Positions 37,179 through 45,837 of a stretch of 63,804 bases of DNA are shown here, one piece after another. Location: the NCBI GenBank assembly GCA_021151625.1, contig JAGKWY010000055.1, positions 1 through 63,804 of the forward strand. Direction: 5' to 3'. The notes beneath the pieces were generated by a model, which had not been told where the DNA came from, searched no databases, and saw nothing but the letters and a program-made list of their open reading frames with translations. The translations under genes and the position numbers were made by a program. Each line of letters starts with the position of its first letter. The stretch's first letter is position 1. The DNA comes from Gammaproteobacteria bacterium (GTDB lineage: Bacteria > Pseudomonadota > Gammaproteobacteria > Pseudomonadales > Cellvibrionaceae).

Positions 37179-38834
37179 ATGGACCTGCTGGGAAGCCTTA
37201 TCAATATCATTAAAAACCTGCCCTTAGGACGCTTAGCAATCAAAGCCCTTAACAGTTTAGTAGGGGTTTTGTGGTCACTACCTTTCATAGGTAAATACAT
37301 CAATCGTATTGCAACCCATTATCTGGCTACACGCACTCACCCCCGCCCACGGCCATTCAGTTTGTGGTCAGACGTACCTGCTCCAAAAGATAGCAACGGC
37401 CCTGTTTGCGATTACACTTCCTGGCCCGGCTTGACTGATCGCACCTTCTCCAGCCGCCATTTGCCCCCACTGAATAATCCACTTACGCTTCCCTCATTAG
37501 CGGCGGCAACCAAGTTGTTTATGCACGAGACTAACACACCTGTGCGCACTGATAGATCTTCCGTGTTATTTATGTTTTTTGCGCAATGGTTTACCGACAG
37601 TTTTATGCGCGTTAATGGCGATGACAGACGCAAAAACTCTTCCAACCATGACATAGATTTATGTCAAATATATGGTTTAAATGAGGAAACTTGTCGCCTG
37701 CTGCGAGCAAAGGAAGATGGAAAGCTACAGCACAACGAGGCAATCACCCACGCACAATTTCCCGACTTGCTGTTTGATGTAATGGACAACGGTGAGCTAA
37801 AAGTAAAATGTAGATACAAAGAGCTTACGCACCTGGACAAAACCATCGAGCTGTTTGAAAAATTCTCCACCGATATAAACCGGAAAAAATTTCTCTATGC
37901 CACAGGATTGGACAATGGCAATTCATCCATAGGTTACACCGCCATCACCACACTGTTTTTGCGCGAGCACAATCGCATTTGCGATCTGTTGATTGCCGTC
38001 TACGCCATCGAATGGAAACGCGACCAGGACCCGGCTTATTTTAATGAGCGAGTATTTCAAACCGCACGCATGATTAATACTTGTTTGGTGTTGCGCCTGG
38101 TAGTTGAGGAATACATCAACCATATAGTCGGCAGCAAAAATTTTCGTTTGGATCATAAGTTTGCAGAGCGGAAAAACTGGTACCGCACCAATTGGGTTTC
38201 CATTGAATTTAATTTGCTCTATCGCTGGCACGGCATGGTGCCTTATGCGATGAATGTAAATAACCAATCAGTGGAAGCAAAAGATTACCGGTTCAATAAT
38301 GAATTACTGGAAACACTGGGCATAGAAACGGTATTAAGTGCTGCGTCTGAACAGGCTGCCGGGCGCATTGGGCTGGGCAATACCCCTGAATTCCTAAAAC
38401 ATGCAGAAATGGTTAGTTTGCAAATGGGGCGCGATTTTAAATTGCGCAGCTACAACGACTATCGTAAGCAATTCAAGATGCGGCAGTTAGCTGATTTCAC
38501 TGAATTAACCAGGGATGTAACACTGCAACAAAAATTGCAGCAAGAATACAAGCACATCGACAACCTGGAATTTATCACCGGGATCTTTGCAGAAGATCAT
38601 CAGAACAATGCTATTTTTGGCGAGCTGCTGGAAACCATGGTGTCGTATGATGCTTTTACCCAGATCTACACCAACCCCCTACTCTCCACTCATATCCACA
38701 ACGAGCAAACGCTCACCGAAGTAGGTTTGGATGTCATTGCCAGCACTCACTCGCTGCAACAATTGGCGGAGCGAAATAAATTAACAGGAACAGAAGTGTA
38801 TATGTCATTCGCAGCGTCTGGCGTTAAAACCTGA
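37179..38834 (+). CDS. Animal-type haem peroxidase (cyclooxygenase-like fold)
   Basis: This 551-residue protein resembles bacterial members of the peroxidase-cyclooxygenase superfamily. LFMFFAQWFTDSFMRVNG and NHDIDLCQIYGL align with the cyclooxygenase distal region, and FNLLYRWHGMVPYAMNV matches the segment with the catalytic Tyr and proximal haem His (LYHWHPLMP in animal enzymes). By that alignment the distal His of AQHFTHQF corresponds to Asp here. LSTHI and VGLDVI-type helices follow. It might oxidise fatty acids or have a different haem chemistry; function is inference. A hydrophobic N-terminal region suggests membrane association. CCGGAG precedes the ATG. Confidence 0.82.
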   Translation: MDLLGSLINIIKNLPLGRLAIKALNSLVGVLWSLPFIGKYINRIATHYLATRTHPRPRPFSLWSDVPAPKDSNGPVCDYTSWPGLTDRTFSSRHLPPLNNPLTLPSLAAATKLFMHETNTPVRTDRSSVLFMFFAQWFTDSFMRVNGDDRRKNSSNHDIDLCQIYGLNEETCRLLRAKEDGKLQHNEAITHAQFPDLLFDVMDNGELKVKCRYKELTHLDKTIELFEKFSTDINRKKFLYATGLDNGNSSIGYTAITTLFLREHNRICDLLIAVYAIEWKRDQDPAYFNERVFQTARMINTCLVLRLVVEEYINHIVGSKNFRLDHKFAERKNWYRTNWVSIEFNLLYRWHGMVPYAMNVNNQSVEAKDYRFNNELLETLGIETVLSAASEQAAGRIGLGNTPEFLKHAEMVSLQMGRDFKLRSYNDYRKQFKMRQLADFTELTRDVTLQQKLQQEYKHIDNLEFITGIFAEDHQNNAIFGELLETMVSYDAFTQIYTNPLLSTHIHNEQTLTEVGLDVIASTHSLQQLAERNKLTGTEVYMSFAASGVKT

Positions 38835-38859
38835 TTGAGCCGAGACAGCAACAACATTA

Positions 38860-39729
38860 CTATGACCAGGCATCGCCCTGGTTCATAGTTAATAGCTGTT
38901 GCAATTGTTGTAGTGACGCGAGTGCGCCCAAGGGAATAACCGCCATCTTTTCATCCAGATACAATTTATCATCAGGATTGATACGAATTAATTTCCCCTG
39001 AAATTCATGCAGCATCCGCTGTGAAAAATGACGTACCGATGGAATGGCAGTCCCCGCCCCCAGTTCAATCACTACTGGCCGATTTACCTGTTCCAACCAG
39101 CGCTCCTGATAGAGGTGTTGTTTGCGTGTGCGCTCGTAAATCCAATCCACATCGTTAAACATTAAAATATTCGGACGCGTCATTTTGCCGCAGTGGTTAC
39201 AGCGTGGAATATGGTTGCGCAGGCGGCAGTGTTCATTATCGACTTCCGGCACGAACTCACTGGCACTCCACACCTGCTCACTACAAGGCTCAAGGCATTG
39301 CAAATAATGGATGGAGCCATGGCATTCATGCACGTGCATCTTATCGAAACCCGCCTGGTGAAAATGACCATCCACATTGCTGGTAAATACCTGATAGCGG
39401 TGCGGCATTTTTTTGCCCCAGTTGAGCAAAATTTGATAGCCAGCATGAGGCTCAATATGACGATACAAATTCAAACGATGACCATAAAATCCCCAGGCAC
39501 GTTCGGGATTTTGATAAAAAGCAGCAGGGTTAGCGATATCGGAAAAACCAATTCCCTCTTTGCCCAATGCGGGGTAAGCCCGCCAGAAACCTTCCGGGCC
39601 ACGAAAATCCGGCAGGCCGGAATCTACGCCCATACCAGCACCGGCGCCTATCACCAGGGAATCAGCTTCGGCAATCCAACTTGCAGCGCAATGTAAAACC
39701 TCGTCCACACTCAATTCACCATGACTCAT
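38860..39729 (-). CDS. Sir2-family NAD-dependent deacetylase
   Basis: This 289-residue protein has the sirtuin Rossmann motif (LVIGAGAGMGVDSGLPDFRG), TSNVDGHFHQAGF, the catalytic His in HECHGSIHYLQC, and four Zn-site Cys (LQCLEPC and CNHCG). RPNILMFND and ELGAGTAIPSVRHF complete the NAD pocket. It should remove acyl groups from protein lysines, or act on a related substrate. It is convergent with the peroxidase gene (25 bp between stops) and divergent from ettA. Confidence 0.9.
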   Translation of the reverse strand: MSHGELSVDEVLHCAASWIAEADSLVIGAGAGMGVDSGLPDFRGPEGFWRAYPALGKEGIGFSDIANPAAFYQNPERAWGFYGHRLNLYRHIEPHAGYQILLNWGKKMPHRYQVFTSNVDGHFHQAGFDKMHVHECHGSIHYLQCLEPCSEQVWSASEFVPEVDNEHCRLRNHIPRCNHCGKMTRPNILMFNDVDWIYERTRKQHLYQERWLEQVNRPVVIELGAGTAIPSVRHFSQRMLHEFQGKLIRINPDDKLYLDEKMAVIPLGALASLQQLQQLLTMNQGDAWS

Positions 39730-39780
39730 AACCGCTGCTTTCTCCCAGCTAATGCTTTCACTCGCCCATGGCTTTCTTTA

Positions 39781-39820
39781 TAGTACGCGCGCGAAAAAAA
39801 TAGTACGCGCGCGAAAATTA
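39781..39820. repeat. Two 20-bp tandem repeats with CGCGCG core
   Basis: TAGTACGCGCGCGAAAA occurs twice with a 20-bp period in the sir2-ettA intergenic region. It may be an operator or a slippage tract near the ettA promoter. Confidence 0.7.
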
Positions 39821-39877
39821 TTCCCTGTTATTGGCGATTTTACGTTCATCCAATCGTCACACCGCGAGGTCAGCCCC

Positions 39878-41542
39878 ATGGCTCAATACGTATACACCAT
39901 GCACCGCTTGGGCAAAGTTGTGCCCCCCAAGCGCGAAATCCTGAAAGATATTTCCCTGTCATTTTTCCCTGGCGCCAAGATCGGCGTGCTGGGCCTGAAC
40001 GGTTCTGGTAAATCTACCCTGTTAAAGATTATGGCTGGCATCGACCAGGACTTTAACGGCGAAGCCCGCCCGATGCCGGATATTAAAGTCGGCTATCTGC
40101 CGCAAGAACCACAACTCGACCCGGCCAAAGATGTACGCGGCAACGTGGAAGATGGCGTGCGTGAAGCCGTTGATGCACTGAAAAACCTGGATGCAATCTA
40201 CGCTGCCTACGCTGAGCCGGATGCTGACTTTGATGAACTGGCCAAGAAACAAGCCAAATGCGAAGACATTATCCAGGCCTGGGATGCCCACAACCTGGAC
40301 CATACCCTGGAAGTAGCCGCTGATGCACTGCGCCTGCCACCATGGGATGCCGATGTAACCAAACTCTCCGGTGGTGAAAAGCGCCGCGTGGCCCTGTGCC
40401 GCCTGCTGCTGTCGCGCCCGGACATGCTGTTGCTCGACGAACCAACCAACCACCTGGATGCGGAATCTGTATTCTGGCTGGAGCAATTCCTGCAGAAATT
40501 CACCGGCACCGTAGTGGCGATTACCCATGATCGTTACTTCCTCGATAACGCCGCTGGCTGGATTCTGGAACTGGACCGTGGCCACGGCATTCCTTACGAA
40601 GGCAACTACTCCAGCTGGTTGGAGCAAAAAGAAGCCCGTTTAGCGCAAGAACAACGCACTGAAGCGGCGCATCAAAAAGCCTTGAAACAAGAATTGGAGT
40701 GGGTGCGTCAAAACCCCAAAGGTCGTCAGGCCAAGAGCAAGGCGCGTTTAGCTCGCTTTGATGAATTGCAATCGCAAGAATTCCAGGCACGCAACGAAAC
40801 CAACGAGATCTACATTCCGCCGGGTGAGCGTTTGGGCGATAAGGTTATTGAGTTCCATAACGTGTCCAAAGCCTACGGTGACCGTTTGCTGATCGACAAC
40901 CTGAGTTTCACGGTACCCAAAGGCGCGGTGGTGGGCATTATCGGCGGTAACGGCGCAGGTAAATCCACCCTCTTCCGTATGATCGCCGGCCAGGAAAAAC
41001 CCGATAGCGGCGAAGTGGTAATTGGTGAAACGGTCAATGTTGCGTTTGTTGATCAAAGCCGCGACAACCTGGACAACAACAAAACTGTGTGGGAAGCGGT
41101 ATCCGATGGCTCCGATATCCTGAAAATCGGTAACTACGAAGTTTCTTCGCGCTCTTACATTGGCCGCTTTAACTTCAAAGGTTCTGACCAGCAAAAGCGT
41201 GTGGGCGAACTCTCCGGTGGTGAGCGCGGCCGTTTCCATTTGGCCAACACCCTGAAGCAAGGCGCGAACGTACTCTTACTCGACGAACCGTCAAACGACC
41301 TGGATATCGAAACCCTGCGCGCATTGGAAGATGCGATTCTGGCATTCCCTGGCTGCACGCTGGTGATCTCGCACGACCGCTGGTTCCTTGACCGTATTGC
41401 GACTCATATCCTCGCTTACGAAGGCGATTCCGATATCATCTTCTTTGAAGGTAACTACACCGACTACCACGAAGACCTGATCAAGCGTAAGGGCCAAAAC
41501 GCCCAACCGCAGCGGATGAAGTACAAACCGCTCAAAGGTTAA
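39878..41542 (+). CDS. ettA: Energy-dependent translational throttle ATPase EttA
   Basis: This 554-residue ABC-F protein has two ATPase domains. Motifs: Walker A GLNGSGKSTLLKIMAG and GGNGAGKSTLFRMIAG, signatures LSGGEKRRVALCRLLLSRPD and LSGGERGRFHLANTL, Walker B MLLLDEPTNHLD and VLLLDEPSNDLD. It has no membrane domain, binds the ribosomal E site and gates translation initiation with cellular energy. YVYTMHRLGKVVPPKREILK is the usual N terminus, so the ATG at 39878 (GAGGT upstream) is right and the longer frame is not used. A hairpin follows its stop. Confidence 0.96.
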   Translation: MAQYVYTMHRLGKVVPPKREILKDISLSFFPGAKIGVLGLNGSGKSTLLKIMAGIDQDFNGEARPMPDIKVGYLPQEPQLDPAKDVRGNVEDGVREAVDALKNLDAIYAAYAEPDADFDELAKKQAKCEDIIQAWDAHNLDHTLEVAADALRLPPWDADVTKLSGGEKRRVALCRLLLSRPDMLLLDEPTNHLDAESVFWLEQFLQKFTGTVVAITHDRYFLDNAAGWILELDRGHGIPYEGNYSSWLEQKEARLAQEQRTEAAHQKALKQELEWVRQNPKGRQAKSKARLARFDELQSQEFQARNETNEIYIPPGERLGDKVIEFHNVSKAYGDRLLIDNLSFTVPKGAVVGIIGGNGAGKSTLFRMIAGQEKPDSGEVVIGETVNVAFVDQSRDNLDNNKTVWEAVSDGSDILKIGNYEVSSRSYIGRFNFKGSDQQKRVGELSGGERGRFHLANTLKQGANVLLLDEPSNDLDIETLRALEDAILAFPGCTLVISHDRWFLDRIATHILAYEGDSDIIFFEGNYTDYHEDLIKRKGQNAQPQRMKYKPLKG

Positions 41543-41546
41543 AAAC

Positions 41547-41580
41547 CGCAAAGGCAGCCAGAACTGCCGGTTGGTTTTGT
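41547..41580 (+). terminator. Probable ettA terminator overlapping the nhaD upstream frame
   Basis: GGCAG and CTGCC form a stem extended by AAACCG and GGTTGG-type pairing, ending in a T-rich tract. It falls where an intact nhaD N terminus would be encoded. Confidence 0.5.
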
Positions 41581-41610
41581 GTAGGTTTATTTATTCTTGC
41601 TTATGCATTT

Positions 41611-42915
41611 GTGATGCTGGAAGAAAAACTGCACCTGCGCAAATCCAAACCGGTATTGGCAGCGGCGGGAATTATCTGGGTCATTATTGGTTGGCTTTAC
41701 ACCCAACACGAACAATCCGCACTCGCTGAACAAGCCTTTCGCCACACATTGCTCGAATTCGCTGAGTTGATGTTATTTCTGTTAGTGGCAATGACTTACA
41801 TCAACGCCATGGATGAGCGCGGTTTATTTAATGCCTTGCGCGGCTGGATGATTAAAAAAGGGTTCAGCTATCGCCAGCTTTTTTGGCTCACCGGTTTCCT
41901 CGCATTTTTTATTTCACCCATAGCTGACAACCTGACCACCGCCTTACTGATGTGCGCAGTGGTATTAAAAATTGCCGAGGGCGAAAAAGCCTTTATTAAT
42001 ATGTGTTGCGTCAACATTATTGTTGCTGCAAATAGTGGCGGTGCGTTCAGTCCCTTTGGCGACATAACCACGCTCATGGTGTGGCAAGCAGGCAAGGTGG
42101 ATTTCTTCACTTTCTTCCATTTGTTTATTCCATCACTGGTTAATTTCCTGATCCCTGCCGCGATTATGAGTTTCTTTATCGCCAACAAACATCCACACAA
42201 GGATTCCGAAAATTCTTTTCTGGAAACCCTGACCTACAAAGAAGGCGCCTTCCCGATTTTATTTTTATTTTTGGCTACCATCGCCAGCGCCGTGCTCGGC
42301 CATGTACTTATCCATATGCCGCCGGTACTGGGCATGATGCTCGGCCTCGCCTATTTAAAACTCTACGGCTTTTATCTACGCAAAAAAGGCATTGTGGATC
42401 TGAAAAAAGCAGAGCTCGCCAGCAGCGATTTTATTGGTAACAAAGATGAAAACCCCATTACCAAAGTACCCTTGCCGTTCGATGTATTTCAACCGCTCGC
42501 ACGCCTGGAGTGGGACACACTGCTGTTTTTCTACGGTGTAATTATGTGTGTTGGCGGCCTTGGTTTTATGGGCTACCTCACACTGCTGTCAGAATCGCTC
42601 TACGGCAATTTCAGCGAAACAGTCTCCAACGTCAGCCTGGGTTTGGTGTCGGCAGTGATCGACAATATTCCGGTGATGTACGCGGTGTTAACCATGGCCC
42701 CGGATTTTTCCAATGGGCAATGGCTGCTCATTACCCTGACGACGGGAGTGGGCGGCAGCATGTTGTCAATTGGCTCTGCGGCAGGTGTTGCCTTGATGGG
42801 CCAAGCGCGTGGCTATTACACGTTTATTGGCCATTTAAAGTGGACGCCGGTGGTGGCACTGGGATACTTCGCCAGTGTGTATGCACACCTCTGGTTAAAT
42901 CACAGCCTTTTCTAA
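41611..42915 (+). CDS. nhaD: NhaD-type sodium/proton antiporter, start uncertain
   Basis: This 434-residue product has NhaD features: MTYINAMDERGLFNALRGWM, SPIADNLTTALLMCAVV, NIIVAANSGGAFSPFGDITT, VSAVIDNIPVMYAVLTM and GGSMLSIGSAAGVALMG. It exchanges Na+ or Li+ for protons across the inner membrane. The frame stays open upstream and encodes a first membrane helix (AGWFCVGLFILAYAFVM) expected in the family, but there is no ATG, GTG or TTG in it. Translation from GTG 41611 or ATG 41614, without a clear ribosome binding site, would lose that helix. Either a real start is missing or there is a sequencing fault. Confidence 0.85.
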   Translation: MMLEEKLHLRKSKPVLAAAGIIWVIIGWLYTQHEQSALAEQAFRHTLLEFAELMLFLLVAMTYINAMDERGLFNALRGWMIKKGFSYRQLFWLTGFLAFFISPIADNLTTALLMCAVVLKIAEGEKAFINMCCVNIIVAANSGGAFSPFGDITTLMVWQAGKVDFFTFFHLFIPSLVNFLIPAAIMSFFIANKHPHKDSENSFLETLTYKEGAFPILFLFLATIASAVLGHVLIHMPPVLGMMLGLAYLKLYGFYLRKKGIVDLKKAELASSDFIGNKDENPITKVPLPFDVFQPLARLEWDTLLFFYGVIMCVGGLGFMGYLTLLSESLYGNFSETVSNVSLGLVSAVIDNIPVMYAVLTMAPDFSNGQWLLITLTTGVGGSMLSIGSAAGVALMGQARGYYTFIGHLKWTPVVALGYFASVYAHLWLNHSLF

Positions 42916-42937
42916 CAGCGCGTTGTCGCAAGCGCAA

Positions 42938-44194
42938 TTACTGTGCTTGCGACAACACTTTCTCCACATCCACACCAAATATCATAGTCCCCAGGGGTTC
43001 AAACTTTTCTTCTGTGTACAAAGGTACACTCAAATGGATTTGAAACCGCTTGGTGGATTCGTCGTAAGTAATATCGCCGAAGTAAAGTGTAGTTGCGGAC
43101 TTGCCGTAAGCTTCGGTGAACTTTGCTTCATCGCCCTGCCAATAGTCAGAAGTCATATCACTAATCGCCAAATTCAAACCGCGGGCATCGGTGACAATAA
43201 TTTCAGTGATCGTATCCAGTGATTGTTTTTTAATTTCGCGCAGTTGCGCTGACAATTCCTGATCAACCAATTTAAGGGGATAGGCGAAATCGTTCTCCTG
43301 GAATGCTGCTATCCATTTTTTATCCCGCTCATCAATTTCACGCCGACTCAAACGCTTGTTCTTTTGATTTTGCGCTTGTAAAAATTCTTCCAATTTCGGC
43401 AGGCGTTTCCAGCGCTCTATTTTGCGCTGTAAGAGTTCGCGAATTTGCATCTTCTCAAATTCCGAAATAGCAAAATGGCCGGTTGCACACTGGGTAATGT
43501 TTTTATTAAACGCGGTAAGAAAATCCGGATTATTATTTAAAAACTGCTCATTAAAATAAACACCCAGTGGCACATAACGAAAAAAACGCGATTGGAAATT
43601 ATCCGGATTCAATTTCAACTCAGTGGCCGCACGAAAAAAATGTTCGCGGTCCGCCAAAATCACATCAATGCGTTTGCCCTGCAATAGTTTGATCATTTGC
43701 GGCAAGTTATTTCCACTCATATCAACGCGATAACCCGCCTCTGCCAGCCAGGTTTCCTGTTGACTGCCCAGAATGGAACCCAAGCGATAACCTTCACGCC
43801 AGGATTCAGGGGCAATAGTGTCGGGGCGCCAAAACCAATACCAGTTTTCCAATACCATAGGAGCTGAAAGTACCGCGTAAGGGTCTACCTGGCGCATGGG
43901 AATTGCAGTAAAAAAACCATCGATACGATTGCTTTTCACATCCTGATAGGCACGACGCCAGGGCATTACCTGCACGGTAAAATCACGCTTCATCTCGGTA
44001 AAAATACATTGCAGATGAGGCAGCAAACTCTGGCCGCTGCCGGTAGGCAAATCGGAACTAAATGCGGAAGATATATTGGTGGCGAGGTTTACTGCTTGCG
44101 GAAATGCTGGCGTTTGCGGGGCTGACTCCAACATCTCCGGATCAGCCCAGGTAACCGGGGCAAGCAACAACATTATTATTAAAATCAGGCGCAT
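42938..44194 (-). CDS. Binding-fold protein fused to a PDC/Cache-like sensor domain
   Basis: This 418-residue exported protein has a signal peptide (LLLAPVTWADPE), a type II binding fold (about 30-270; DGFFTAIPMRQVDPYA, MIKLLQGKRIDVILADREHF) and a C-terminal domain (about 300-418; ITEIIVTDARGLNLAISDMT, SDYWQGDEAKF, GTMIFGVDVEKV) like the periplasmic PDC sensor domain. No membrane-anchoring or output domain follows, so it is not a kinase. It may be a soluble ligand sensor acting on a partner. AAGGAG precedes the ATG. Confidence 0.8.
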   Translation of the reverse strand: MRLILIIMLLLAPVTWADPEMLESAPQTPAFPQAVNLATNISSAFSSDLPTGSGQSLLPHLQCIFTEMKRDFTVQVMPWRRAYQDVKSNRIDGFFTAIPMRQVDPYAVLSAPMVLENWYWFWRPDTIAPESWREGYRLGSILGSQQETWLAEAGYRVDMSGNNLPQMIKLLQGKRIDVILADREHFFRAATELKLNPDNFQSRFFRYVPLGVYFNEQFLNNNPDFLTAFNKNITQCATGHFAISEFEKMQIRELLQRKIERWKRLPKLEEFLQAQNQKNKRLSRREIDERDKKWIAAFQENDFAYPLKLVDQELSAQLREIKKQSLDTITEIIVTDARGLNLAISDMTSDYWQGDEAKFTEAYGKSATTLYFGDITYDESTKRFQIHLSVPLYTEEKFEPLGTMIFGVDVEKVLSQAQ

Positions 44195-44307
44195 AGCGAA
44201 AGCTCCTTAACTGCCAATCCCAAGTGTTGGCACACAAACTTCTTGAAAGTATAACTCCTAAAATATTCCCTGCTGGCTTTCACCCAAACACCAGCCCCTA
44301 GCGCAGA

Positions 44308-45837
44308 TTAGGGGCGACACCAGTTCGATAAAAAATCTGCGGATAGTGCCGCCTCTACTTCTGCCGCGAGACGCTCAATAGAGGCTTCGCGCTCGACATC
44401 GATCGACAGCACTTCCGCGCCCTGCAAACCTGCCCAGGCCAACAGGGAGCCAAGCGCATCCGGGTGATCAAAAATACCGTGTACATAGGTTCCCAATATT
44501 TGACCATCGCCGCTGATAGCGCCATCGGCAACAAGTTGTTGTTCGCGATACAAATAACACGCAGGATTTTCCAGTGCAGGCCCCTGGCTAATACCACAAT
44601 GGATTTCATAACCGACTACCGCTGAACGGGAATCCCATAAAAAACCACGGCACTGTTGTAATTGTTTATGGGCTTCAAGCTGCGTAGTTATTGCCAGATA
44701 CCCCAAACCAGCGGAGCTGCCAGGTACCGATTCAATTCCCAAAGGATCATGAATCTGCTCGCCCAGCATTTGAAAGCCGCCGCAGATACCGATAACTTTT
44801 CCACCATAGCGTAAGTGCTTTTGTATCTGGGTATCCCAACCCTGCTCACATAAAAACTGCAAATCGGCGCGTACATTTTTACTGCCGGGAATAATTAATA
44901 AATCGCAACCAGGAATAGTCTGGTTTGGCCCAACCCAACCAAAATCTATTTCGGCATGCAAGCGCAACGCATCAAAATCCGTGTGATTGGAGATGCGCGG
45001 CAACGCCAATACCGCCACACGCAATTTTGCATTGGCTTTGCGTGCGTTATTCGTTAATGCATCTTCTGCATCCAGATACAATCCATGTAAATACGGAATC
45101 ACGCCCAATACCGGCTTACCGGTTTTTTGTTCCAGCCAATCCAGACCGGATTGCAATAACCCCATATCACCGCGAAAGCGATTAATCACAAAACCAATCA
45201 CGCGCGCACGTTCTGATTCGCTCAATAATTCCAATGTGCCAACGAGATGTGCAAACACACCACCGCGATCAATATCGGCAATTAAAATTACCGGGCAATC
45301 GACTGCTTCAGCAAACCCCATATTGGCAATATCGCGATCACGCAAATTAATTTCCGCCGGGCTACCTGCCCCCTCCACCACAATGATTCGATATTGCGCT
45401 TGTAACCGCTGGTATGAATCTAGTACAAATTCCATCGCGCGGGTTTTGTAATCGTGATACACCGCAGCATCCATATCGGTAATGGCTTTGCCCTGCACAA
45501 TAATTTGCGCTTTGGTATCGCTGGTGGGCTTGATCAAAATGGGATTCATATCGGTGTGGGGTTGCAAGCCCGCCGCCTGCGCTTGCAAGGCTTGCGCGCG
45601 CCCAATTTCACCACCATCAATAGTTACCGCAGAATTCAAAGCCATATTTTGTGGCTTGAAAGGCGCCACGGAAATTCCGCGTTTTTTAAAAATACGGCAA
45701 AGCGCCGCCACCAGGGTGGATTTACCGGCGTCTGACGTAGTTCCCTGAACCATTAATGTAGTTCCCTGCACCATTAATGTAGTTCCCTGATCCATTAATA
45801 GTGCGCCCATTGCCATCGGGGTTTTGCTATCTGACAT
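44308..45837 (-). CDS. cobQ: Cobyric acid synthase CobQ with triplicated N-terminal repeat
   Basis: This 509-residue amidotransferase amidates adenosylcobyrinate a,c-diamide in B12 synthesis. Motifs: Walker A QGTTSDAGKST, PFKPQNMALNSAVT, NPILIKPTSDTKAQII, GGVFAHLVGTLELL, the glutaminase Cys in GICGGFQMLG and the His motif YVHGIFDHP. Before the Walker A motif the sequence repeats MDQGTT, LMVQGTT, LMVQGTT, from three 21-bp units at 45737-45799. The usual family start is at the last unit, so the first two are extra. The ATG at 45837 overlaps or abuts the divergent mprF start. Confidence 0.93.
   Translation of the reverse strand: MSDSKTPMAMGALLMDQGTTLMVQGTTLMVQGTTSDAGKSTLVAALCRIFKKRGISVAPFKPQNMALNSAVTIDGGEIGRAQALQAQAAGLQPHTDMNPILIKPTSDTKAQIIVQGKAITDMDAAVYHDYKTRAMEFVLDSYQRLQAQYRIIVVEGAGSPAEINLRDRDIANMGFAEAVDCPVILIADIDRGGVFAHLVGTLELLSESERARVIGFVINRFRGDMGLLQSGLDWLEQKTGKPVLGVIPYLHGLYLDAEDALTNNARKANAKLRVAVLALPRISNHTDFDALRLHAEIDFGWVGPNQTIPGCDLLIIPGSKNVRADLQFLCEQGWDTQIQKHLRYGGKVIGICGGFQMLGEQIHDPLGIESVPGSSAGLGYLAITTQLEAHKQLQQCRGFLWDSRSAVVGYEIHCGISQGPALENPACYLYREQQLVADGAISGDGQILGTYVHGIFDHPDALGSLLAWAGLQGAEVLSIDVEREASIERLAAEVEAALSADFLSNWCRP
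45737..45799 (-). repeat. Three 21-bp tandem repeats in the cobQ 5' coding region
   Basis: Three consecutive copies of GTAGTTCCCTGxxCCATTAAT, differing at one or two positions, encode (L/M)xQGTT three times in frame. The multiple of 3 preserves the reading frame. Confidence 0.96.

Noticed and set aside
40022..40627. A 201-codon minus-strand open frame inside ettA
   Set aside because: ettA has clear ABC-F motifs on the plus strand; this is a shadow of its codon bias.
44987..45451. A 154-codon plus-strand open frame opposite cobQ
   Set aside because: cobQ is certain on the minus strand; the plus-strand frame has no recognisable features.
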